Shown here piece by piece: positions 51,501-61,544 of a stretch of 64,000 nucleotides of DNA (positions are counted from its first letter, which is position 1; each line of letters opens with the position of its first letter). The stretch is taken from positions 29,445,589 to 29,509,588 of the forward strand of contig CANTUZ010000011.1 in assembly GCA_947846985.1 (NCBI GenBank), given 5' to 3'. The notes beneath the pieces were generated by a model. It had not been told where the DNA came from. It saw only the letters and a list, made by a program, of their open reading frames with translations, and searched no databases. The DNA is from Fratercula arctica. Its lineage: Eukaryota; Chordata; Aves; Charadriiformes; Alcidae. Made by a program: the position numbers and the translations under genes.

Positions 51501-53907
51501 GTAACTTGACTCTACTCCCTTTGTATTTACTGAAGACATTTTAGCTCAGCTATACAATAAATGCTTTCCGAATGGACATGAAGGGGTAAGCGTGCATTAG
51601 ATCCGGACCATTTTGACGTTTTAAATACTAAATTGCACCTATATAATTGTCATCAGGCTTTAGCAATTTGAATAATTTGTTCCAAAGTGAAAAGTCCCTG
51701 GTCTTTGAAGCAGTTGATGACAACATGCTGTTACATCACGTGGGGTTCTTTTGATTTCATTGGAATTCCATTGGAGCTCAGTAAATGACATGTGTAGAGC
51801 TTTTTTTTTTTTTTTTGAAATTTAGCCCTTAATATGGAGAGAAGTAAAAGCGTATCTCTCTGTGTAATTGAAGCCCCTTTTTTTTTTTTTTCTGATCTTC
51901 AACTCAAAACCAAAAGGTTGCCAGCTTGTCATCTTTTCAGTAACTCTTTTCTACGTGTATTGGAATTCCATGTTGTACACAAATATGCAAGATATTTTGC
52001 CTTTATGAATAATTTTGCAGAGAAGAGAAACCTTGTGTAAGCTACTTCTGTCTGTTTTTTTTTTTCCATAGCATCAAACTGTCATTTTTGTAGAACTCCT
52101 TTATTTTTAATTCAACAGTTTTAATTATTTTCTATCCCAACCATGCAATTAACAAATGCATAATCATTAAGTTGATTAACAGACATTTGAAGATTTAGCT
52201 GTATATCTAATGAGGAGGAATTATTATATTGAACCTTTCAACCCTTGAAGAGTCTGGTACTTAATAATTAACACCAATAAATGGACTTTTCAGCAATACA
52301 TTTAAATAATGCTGCAGTGAATGCATTTCTTTCATTGTGCTATAAACTCAAAGGAATTTACTGAAACAAAGGGACATAGTTTTTATTCAGAAAAATCCTA
52401 CTATTTATGTGTACATTCAGTATTTCTAGGTTGAGATTTTATGCTTTGCCTCGAAGAGGCTCAGTACCTGCAGACCTTGAGAAAGAGAAATGTTGACGTT
52501 AAGCTGCTTGATTCAGAGGTGCTGAAAGATGGAGCAGCCCTTTAGAACAGTTAAGCGATTCTGGTGATCTGTTAAGATTACAGCAGTATACTACGGCAAC
52601 AACAGCTTTTCAGGTTGCCCAGAATCAATGTGGGGTTGCACGGTGGGACTTCCTCCCTCACGTCACCGTTGGTAGCCTTACCAGTGTGGTGTTAGGACAG
52701 TTTGTCAACCCCAGTGTCCATGCCAAGGGAACTGCTGCCTTCGTGGGTGCAGATTTATAACTGATAATTTTTTTAAAGTCAAAACCACTGAGAATGCTTT
52801 AGTTGATGACTTTTGAGCAGGGAAGACTTCATAAGTAATTTGTATGCTGTTTCCAAACTGTAGCTCTCTACAAAGTCTTAGTCGTGTTGGTCCCAAAACT
52901 GTACACAGCACTCCAGGTGCAGCCTTGCCAGCACTGAGCAGAGGGAGACAGGAACATCCCTCACCACGTTCTTCCTGACGGAGTGCAGTATTGGGCTTGA
53001 GTCTTTCCAGACGTAGTGTTTTCTTTCTTATGAATGACACTGATGGAGAAAGCTGACTTCTGTTTTTTTATTCTCATTAACTTTGCTTATTAGGAGAGGT
53101 CCCAAATATTTTTGGTTTGTGTACTTCAGTCGACTAATCAGTAATGAAGGAACAAATTTGAATGGTTCTTCATTAGTGTACTTCTTCATCTGCAGACTTA
53201 CTTCAGCTAATAGCTTGTCAGTGTGTAATGAACCAAAGGGATTTTTTTAATGCACGTTGATGTTGCTGTTTAAGTGGTTCTATTAATGGAAGAATGTTAT
53301 AAGAGCAAAAGACTTGGAAGTTAGTAGTCAGTCACAATACTTCTGGCCACAGAACCAGTCACAGAGATAGATGGTGAGGAACAATAAGGAACAAGCAAAA
53401 GTATCTTGTAAAGAGTAAACAAGCATGCTTCCGACATAATTTCTTCAAGAAAACATTTCAGACTCATGTAGGAAGGAGAAATGTATATTTTTTTTTCTAA
53501 CATCACTAATGTGCACATAGTGCTTTATGGTTTCTGAATTTAGACTGATTAACGGGAATGCAACTTAGATCTCAGTGTACCGGAGAACATGTCATTATGA
53601 AATGCTAGGCACTTTTCAAATGAAACTTGTCATAGTTACCGTGCTGTTTACTTTGTAGAAAATCACCAGTTCATGTAGTCTTTAAATGCACATTTAGTAA
53701 ATATTATGCAGTATGATAATGCTACATTATAGCTATTTTAGATACTATATAAATATTATTAAGAATACAGTAATAAAAACAGTAGTTATCTAGAGCTAAT
53801 GTGCAATTTAATGCATTAAAAATAATCAATAATGGTTTACCTTTGCCTTGAAAACATTAACTTTTATTTTTCTGTGTGGTAATTGTAAATCACTTGATCA
53901 AATTTAG
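51501..53907 (+). other. SUCLG2: SUCLG2 intron 6 (2.4 kb)
   Basis: GT-AG intron with T-runs near 51801-51815 and 51869-51882 and a reverse-strand CR1 remnant near 52885-53000. The remainder is AT-rich sequence without a recognised feature. Confidence 0.9.
52885..53000 (-). mobile_element. CR1 LINE remnant, 3' region, reverse orientation
   Basis: Read on the minus strand the segment includes CCTGTCTCCCTCTGCTCAG, a spacer, then CACCTGGAGTGCTGTGTACA and GTTTTGGGACC. This follows the part of avian CR1 downstream of the reverse-transcriptase region (TCTGCTCAGCACTGGTGAGG and CTGGAGTGCTGTGTCCAGTT in typical copies). It lacks both ends and is clearly decayed. The family assignment is from memory of the consensus; edges are approximate. 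Confidence 0.65.
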
Positions 53908-54004
53908 GCGGCAGATCAAATTAAGAAGCTGTATAATCTTTTCTTGAAAATTGATGCCACTCAGGTTGAAGTGAATCCCTTTGGTGAAACTCCAGAAGGG
54001 CAAG
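53908..54004 (+). CDS. SUCLG2: SUCLG2 exon 7 (first metal ligand region)
   Basis: Thirty-two codons plus one base: AADQIKKLYNLFLKIDATQV then EVNPFGETPEGQ. The Asn of EVNP corresponds to a magnesium ligand in the bacterial beta subunit (SucC). LYNLFLKIDATQVEVNPF is diagnostic of the beta subunit, with KIDATQVEVN in SUCLG2 against KYDATMIEIN in SUCLA2. It follows AAATTTAG and ends at GTAAGA; the final G joins TT of the next exon to encode Val. Confidence 0.97.
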
Positions 54005-57000
54005 GTAAGAAAGTGAAGGAAACAAATGAATGCATTATAATTCTTTATTTATGCAAACTATAAATTAAATTGCATAGAAGGCTGTAGCAGCAGCTTTGCA
54101 TTAATTTCATTTTGTAATGTAATTTAAGCAACATTCATAAATATTCCCATGGCAGATTTTACATTTCAATACCTTTTGTTATTTCATCCAAATACTGGAA
54201 ATACCAGCTTCTACATGTTATGCTTGGTGAGAAACGGTGACCCTCTCTGCTCTTCTGCTCTGTGTACAAAGTTGGATTTTTCTTGGTTTTGTTTTGGGTT
54301 TTTTGTTAACCTCAGTAATTCTAGCAGCATTATGTGGAAAGAAACTTGTTATTTTACGTTTTTAAACATATAGGTAAGTTACAATTGTAAGTGCCTGACT
54401 CTGCAACCTAGTAGAGCATGAGAGAAATTCCAGCTGGAACTGACTGGAACTTAGCTACATCCTTTGGGAGGAAAAAGGGTAATTGACCTGTTTCCACCAT
54501 GAATACAGTGCTAAGAAGATATAGGGTAAAAATAAGGAGCTGGGTTAGCTTTCACATCATTCTAGTAGTTGGTTTTCCAGCTGAAACCTTCCCTTCCATT
54601 TGTCATTTTTGTCCGATTAACTTGGACAAGGGCAAAGAAAGGAGGAACTAAAGATGGCTTTGGTGTATTGAAATAGAGTAGGGCTCATCCAGGTGGATCA
54701 CAGTTACCACCTTGCTGTTCAATTTGATGACAGCACAGTTTTACCCATGCTTTCATTCCTGATGCCAGTATTTTACGGTATTCATGCCCTCTCCTTTTTT
54801 ATTTCTTGTCTTTGATTTAAATGGATAAGGATGAGAAGTTGTGGAGCTGAAGGGGAGGTAGCTGAGACTTCACTGTCAAAGGCTGCGGTTCACAAAACTA
54901 GTGACTTCCTGGTGGAGGCTCTGCCTGTCATTTTGTGATTTGAGAGAATTCTGTGACGTTGGGAAGTGCTGATGGGTGTTTCTTGAGCATTCTTTATCAA
55001 TGTTTGTCAAGAAAGACAATTCCAGCTTTTCACTGACTTTATAAGCTATGCCTATGATTAAAATGGAAATTAGGAAATGGGAAGAGAAAGCTTTTACCCA
55101 TTTTATCAGACATTAGCAATGTGGCTGCTTAATTGCTGTTCTTCAGACTTTTGGAAAAAGATCACTACTATGTCAGTTAAGAACATGAGTTCCTCATTGG
55201 AGTCGGTACCAATGGAAAGAATTAGCATTTTTTAAAATACTTCTTATGTGCCCACAGCTAGTTTGCAAAATAAAAGCTTTTCACTAAAAATCCATATTTT
55301 TGGCTCAGTTGGTCATGAATTCAAAAGCTGAATTGTTGCTAGAAACTATGTAGTCTCTTCCAGTTGTCCAACCTTGTTTTTATCTTTTTTATTGACAAAC
55401 CAAATGCAAAACATTTGGCAGAGAATTGTCCACAGCTTAAAAGGAACATTCTGCTAATGTTGAACTCTGAAAAGCTCTAAAAGATGTAAAATAAAACCTG
55501 CCCCACCCTGTTTATCTAATGCAGCTTAATAGGCTCTGGGACACTAAAATGCCCTATTGGAAAGTGACAATTTTTAAAGAAATACAAAAAGGAAAGTCTT
55601 TTCTAGTAAAGTCTATGAGGATAATTCAGAGACAGTGATAATAATAATTAAATGTGTGTCCGATTTTTTTACATAATGAACTGATTTCAGGTTTAACTAA
55701 GCTGGAAGAGCATATTTATAGCCTAAATGTAAGAATTCTGCTTTACTAGGAGACCTTTTTTGAATTCCTTCTTGGTTGGGTTTTTTTGGTGTTCTTGCCA
55801 CCAAAATCCTTTAGCTCTCTGGACCGAGTGTACCTCGTGAGAATGATGTCCACCAAGTGCTTCAGCTCTTTTTATTTGAGAATCTTTCTCAGCACTGTGT
55901 GCTCAGATTTCCAGCTCGTTTGAAGTACCATAATAACGTACACATTGAATCAATAGTTTCTGCATTGTAAACCTCAATCAGCCTAATAAATGTAAGTCAG
56001 ATTCTTAGTAGCTAACTCTGGCTCCTTTGGTTCTTTGGCAATTTGTGAAATGTGTGCTGGGGGAGAGAAACAAAAAGCCTTGCTGTTGCTCAGTGTAGTT
56101 CTATTGTAGGCTGTATTTTAACTAGGAATGGAAAATTTGCTTTCAGAACACAATAGACTGTTGGTTTTCCCTGCCATTTAAATAGATCCACTGGCCTCAT
56201 TAAATCCAGTTGGGAATGAGGTGAGAAGGACATTTTCGTTTTGCATTGCATAGTGAAGTAAAAGCAAAACAATGAAACAGGGCCTTGCAAAATGAATGGT
56301 CTGGATTTTTCATGTTCGATCACTGTGCAGCACATGACACTTTTGACCCTTTGGGGATGAATGGGCCCTTTAAAATACATGTAACAAAAACTGCCGGAAC
56401 TTTCCTGTGGATAATGATGTTCATTTCAAAACAAATTCATTGGTATGTTTCTCTGCTGTGACTGATGCACTCACTAGGTTTATTTTGTGGGTTCAAGACC
56501 ACGGATACTGTAAAAACAAAATTTCCTTCCTCAAAACCTGTTGAAATCAGTTTGGTTTTTTTAGTAGAATAATTGACCAAGATACTTTAACACTACAAGG
56601 CAATATGGAAGGTACTCAATAGTCCTTATACTCAGTCAGAAATTGGGACATTTGTGACAATTGCCTTCTGTCAGGCAGAGAAATGAGCTTGAGGTGAGCT
56701 CTTTATGCCCGGACTAGGCTGTTTCTGGTATTCACTCTTGCTGGTTCAAAACTAGCTCAGATGACTGGTATAGAAACACTTTACTGTTGTGTTATTTTGG
56801 CAGCGCAAAGGACAAAATCCCCGGTTCAGTACCTACATCATCTCAGCCATGCGATCCTGCAAGGAAGGCCTTTAAGTATGTCTTATGTATTAGTGAGTGG
56901 ACACGGTGGACATGTGTAGAGACACGGAGAGGGAAGTGAGGAGGGCAGAGGCAGCGCTGTCGGATAACAGAGCAGCGGCATCATTGGGGTGCTGAGAACG

Positions 57001-59685
57001 TACTCGGCTGGGTCCCGGCACAGAGGGGAAATTGGTAGACAAGCAGGGGCAAGTGAAGGAGAGGACGGTTTGGAATGAGAGGAAACAAAACCTGGTGGTC
57101 CTAGAAGGTCCTAAAGAACCATGGTGGGTACTAAGTTTGCATCCTTGCTGGAGTGCTATGAGGTGGCACTGTGGAAAAAAATGAACTGATTTGGATAAGT
57201 TGCCAACTTAGCTTTTCTGGAATGGCTGTGCATATTTAGTGAGCAGGGCTTAATTTGAGGGCTGTAGGATTTTTTTATGCTGTTTTCTCCAAGGTTTTTC
57301 CCCATGTGTTTTGCATCCAGGAAGCTGAGGAGCAGAAACAGAGTGGGTTTCAAGCTGTGAAAGCCATCTTACTGGCAGACATACACACAAGTCTTCCTGT
57401 GCTTATTTCTTTTTTTGTTAGCAGCTTCTCTGTCTGAAATGTCTTAAAGAAGAATAAAGATAAAACAAATGGAAGAACATTTGAGTAGCTTAATGCAGTT
57501 ATTTCTTATGATAAAATACGAGTCTCTATATGAAGACCATTATTCCTGTCAAAGTAACAGTTAAGATGGATTTATTTCTTGCTGTGTTTTGTGTTTTTCA
57601 CTTCTGTGAATTTGCATAAGAAAATACATTGTTGTATGTACTTCCTCTTGTTTAATTTTGTAGCAAATTCTTTTTAACGCTGTTGGGTCAGAAGCCTGTA
57701 ACTGCCAATTTCTTTGGGGTTTTTTGTTTTGTTTGCTCTCAGTGTAAGCTGTTGAATTGGCAGATGACAAAAATCCTACACTGCGAGCAAAACCAACAGA
57801 AATACTCCATGAATATAAGTGTTGGAGCTTTCTTTGATATTTGTTTAGAAGAAAATTTCATTTGTATAATCTATCATGCACGTAACAATGTGCTTTTGAT
57901 GGTGAAAATTGTTTAATAACTATTAATAGGTGTTTTTCCTGCTACTTTGTACAGCATGGCCTTTGTTAAAGATGAATGTTCTGTAGAAATGAGATTCTAT
58001 TAATGTGACATTGAGGCTGATCATGTCTAAGGTAAACAGAGCTCTGAAACTGTAGCTTTACTCGAGCTTTGGGTTGTTTTAGCTATTTAAGGAGCTGAAA
58101 GCTTGAAGAAGAAAAATGGTAAAGGTCTTAGTTCATTGTTCAAAAAATTAAAGCAGGTCCAGTACAGTAGAAGCATATTATGAACTTCAGACATTTCTCC
58201 TTTTGGCGGATTCCCCCATGATGGTTGACCAGGCAAGATCTAGCCTCTTCCAAGAGAAATTATTATATGCAAACCTCATGAATAGTTTTCTGAAATGCAA
58301 TCACTGAAACTAAATTTGATCTTATTTTAATTTTATCTGGTATTGGTGACAAATCAAATGTATTTAGAAAAAAAAACCACAAAAACCCCAGCAACATCGT
58401 AAATCCAAAAAGAAGAAAACCCAATGCAAATCAAGACTTACCACTGAGACTCTCCATTTGTGTAAATGTTTTGTTTGCTGTTTGCTTAGACAATTTCTCC
58501 TAAGTTAAGCAATTGTACATTAAAAAAAAAAAAAAACAAGAAAGAGAGAGAAGTATTTGTCCACTAAAAAAGATTGTGTGATTAGTTACTTTAGTTGATG
58601 GATATCTATACCAAAAATTAAAATTGTCTTTTAAATTTAATTGGCCTCTGGTTGCAGAGACGTGTACAGTGCTCATGAGCAGGTGCATATGTACCATGTA
58701 TGTGTTTCGATGGGAATATGAATCAAAACACAGCAGAAAGAAAAACTCGATTTTTCTGAATGCAGCATTTAAAGACACTTAAATCTCTCATTCAGTTAGT
58801 AATTATAACCTAGATGTAGTACAAATCAAAATACTTAAATAGTGAATGTTTTAATCTAATGAGGTGTTTGTCTGTGCAAACCCATAGGAATAATAAGTCT
58901 GTAAATAGGCAAATAACCAGTTCACTCTACATGCATTTCTTTTACTGATTGGGGTTTTTTTGTGAATATTATGTCTACTAGCTAGTCTTTGGTATCTATT
59001 ATTTAATATAGTCAGGTTTAGCTACTTTTTAGTTTGTTTTTACAACCACAGAGGATGTTGACATTTATAGAAGTTTTGTATTTACTTTTAAAATTTTCTT
59101 TATTTAAAAACTCATCTTTTTGATCGTTTTCAACATACATTGGCTTAAAGTTGTTTTCATTTAAATCTTTAGGGAAATTATGTGTGTATAGCTAACACCA
59201 TTATAAATTAAAAATGTGGCTAAGGAAAGCATTTTATATTGCTCAACTCTAAATGAGTGCATGTTACCAAACATTACTTTGGATTGCTAACCTGTTACTT
59301 GTTTTATCTGTCATACTTTCAAAATACGGAAAGTAGACTTTCTTATGAAATCACTGCAGACCACCTGTCCATGTCATAAAAACCATCATAAACTATGGCA
59401 ACTTTATTTAAAGCAAACATAGAGGATCATCCCTTGACAAAGGCACATGACTGTGGCATGGAGACACTTGCTGTGCCTTTTCTCAATATAGGATTTGAGG
59501 AAAACTTTACCCTTCTCTACTGGAATAAAGGCTAGATCTTCAGCCGATTGTATGTTGGAAGCAGCATCAGTCCCTAAGCCACCCTCTCCCCTCCCTGCTG
59601 TGGTAGTTGTTGTAATAGTTCTGAAGCTCTGACTAACTGCAATCTCTAAATGCCTATATTTTGTTTTATATTTTCTTTTCTCCAG
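54005..59685 (+). other. SUCLG2: SUCLG2 intron 7 (5.7 kb)
   Basis: GT-AG intron (GTAAGA to CTTTTCTCCAG). It is mostly AT-rich and featureless, apart from a GC- and purine-richer block at about 56900-57070 and an A14 run near 58521. I recognise no gene or repeat family in it. Confidence 0.9.
56900..57070. other. GC/purine-rich block in intron 7
   Basis: About 170 bases rich in G and A with several CpGs (CAGCGCTGTCGG, GCAGCGGC, GTACTCGG, TCCCGG), contrasting with AT-rich flanks. There is no open frame of note and no repeat family I can name. It could be an old repeat or a conserved element. Confidence 0.3.
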
Positions 59686-59847
59686 TTGTTTGTTTTGATG
59701 CCAAGATAAACTTTGATGACAATGCAGAATTTAGGCAAAAAGAAATATTTGCCATGGATGACAAGTCTGAAAATGAGCCTATAGAGAACGAAGCTGCCAA
59801 ATATGACTTAAAATATATAGGACTGGATGGAAATATTGCTTGCTTTG
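59686..59847 (+). CDS. SUCLG2: SUCLG2 exon 8 (second metal ligand, linker to CoA domain)
   Basis: With the G from exon 7 it reads [20 protein letters not shown], then [20 protein letters not shown] and [14 protein letters not shown], ending with a G that opens the next Val codon. The Asp of FDAKINFD corresponds to the second magnesium ligand of Suc[11 protein letters not shown] precedes the CoA-ligase domain in all beta subunits. Acceptor TTTTCTCCAG and donor GTAAGA are strong. Reading on into the intron meets a stop within five codons. Confidence 0.98.
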
Positions 59848-61401
59848 GTAAGAACAAATAAATCCAAAAGACATTTGAAGACAAATTCATACTTGTTCAA
59901 TGTGTAGACTTTGATTACATTCTGACATTCAATCCACCTTTGACAGTATTTCAGTCTGTTTTGCTGAGGTTGTCTGTCCTTCCACAAGTTCTTGCGGGAA
60001 TGAAACTAAAATTGTGTTGCAACTGTGATGAAGACCACAGCAGCAGACAGGCAGGGCGTGTGTGGTGTCAGAGAGAAGGCAGGCTACGGGAGGAGCCTGT
60101 GGGGTTTCTACATTCTGAATTTTAAGCCGTTGCAATTGAACTTTCCAGTAATCAAGACAAGGAAAGTCCTCAAAATTTGATTGTTAATTTTCAAAACTGA
60201 GACTGTGTTTACTCATAAGGCACTGCAGAAGCATGTGTGTGAAAACGTGATATTCCCATTTACCAATGAATATTGAACTCCGCTTCCTTTTAAGGAAAGC
60301 TGCTAAAGAAGCTGTTTGGTTGTTAAAAGGGAAATACCAGTTTCTTATTTTCCTGAAGTTTCTGTAGAACTGAAATTACTCTTGTGTTTAGAAGAAAAAA
60401 ATAAAAAAGTCAGCTATGCTCTAAATAATTTTCATTTTGTACGAATTCTTTTACACAGTACAATATTTTGTTTTGAATCTAATTGAATTAGTCATTTTAT
60501 CTCAGCTTGGTGAAATGACTGGTTTTAGAAAATGTCCAGTATTTACATTGCTTTGATGTGTACGCTAACCACAAATCTAGAAGATACTGATAATGTGTTG
60601 CAGTTGATTCAGTACGTGACAGTCAGATTTTAATCTTAATTGAAAAAAAACAAACAAACCACCAGAAAAACCCTAAATAATTGGCAACACTACAGTATTT
60701 TTGGGGGGATCGGTTGGTTTGGTTTGGTTTTTTTTTTTTTTTTAATATTAGATATTGCTGCTGAATTACAGGTGACACAGAAGTCTTACTTAGTCCAGCA
60801 GGAGCAACTTACTGGGGAGAAATAATTCACGTCTACTTTTCCTTGCTTAGAGGACATTCATGCCCATGGGAATGTTTCTAGGCTGGTGCAAACACAAAAT
60901 AAAAGGCAGTTTCAGGAGCATCTGATATCTGTCCCCACAATTTAGTCACCTGTTTTACAGTAATACGAAGCATCATCTACTGCTATCAGAATGATGGAAG
61001 GGGAGCTTAAGGAGTCAATTTGTCCTTCACATCTCATGATGCGATCACTATTCCCAGTTTTTGTGCGTCTTTTTTTTTTATATTTTTTACTTTTCTTTTT
61101 TAAGCAGAAGTCTTTGCATTTGCACAGTTACCATTCCAGTGCTCATACATGCTTAATGCAAGGTGCACATCTAAGTCCTAAAATAAAGTCATAAAGAAAT
61201 CTAAATGTAGGTGCATATGCACCAGATTTTGAATTATTTGTTGCACTGAATATCCTTGAATAGGTACTGACCTATTTAGAAATAAATATTTATGTAACAT
61301 TTTGAACCATGTTATGTGGTTGTGCTGATATGTTTTAAGCCTTTTCACAAATCTTATATACTTCTATGTGAAATACAAGCGCTTGGTGTTTACAATTACA
61401 G
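59848..61401 (+). other. SUCLG2: SUCLG2 intron 8 (1.55 kb)
   Basis: GT-AG intron, GTAAGA to TTACAATTACAG. It contains T-runs at about 60728-60743 and 61072-61080 and a GC-richer stretch near 60045-60110. No gene, RNA or named repeat seen. Confidence 0.92.
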
Positions 61402-61544
61402 TCAATGGAGCTGGACTTGCAATGGCAACATGTGATATAATATCCTTGAATGGCGGAAAACCAGCCAACTTCTTGGATCTCGGTGGAGGTGTGAAAGAAG
61501 CACAAGTATATCAAGCATTCAAGCTGCTGACTGCTGATCCAAAG
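61402..61544 (+). CDS. SUCLG2: SUCLG2 exon 9 (start of CoA-ligase domain)
   Basis: The first two bases finish Val, then 47 codons read [40 protein letters not shown] and LLTADPK in phase 0. [10 protein letters not shown]...GG.PANFLD.GGG is the conserved entry to the CoA-ligase domain; the Asn of VNGAG corresponds to a substrate-binding residue in SucC, and the GGG loop is part of the family signature. The donor AAG|GTAAAA lacks G at +5. Two further coding exons (VNIFGG region to the stop) are expected beyond the window. Confidence 0.98.

Larger units (their letters stand above)
11387..61544 (+). other. SUCLG2: SUCLG2 gene, internal part (exons 2-9)
   Basis: Eight exons in one orientation and consistent phase spell 326 codons of the beta subunit of GDP-forming succinyl-CoA ligase. 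The enzyme is a mitochondrial matrix heterodimer with SUCLG1 that interconverts succinyl-CoA + GDP + Pi and succinate + GTP + CoA. Exon lengths are 142, 100, 91, 153, 90, 97, 162 and 143 nt. The phases at each junction (1, 2, 0, 0, 0, 1, 1, 0) restore the frame exactly. The mammalian precursor is about 430 residues, so roughly 28 N-terminal and 75-80 C-terminal residues are missing because they lie outside the window. The sequence fits SUCLG2 better than its ATP-specific paralogue SUCLA2: for example NLQEYQSKKLM, GVTVQRFFVAD and [20 protein letters not shown] are SUCLG2-type. Assignment is from recognition of the family, not a database search. Confidence 0.97.
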
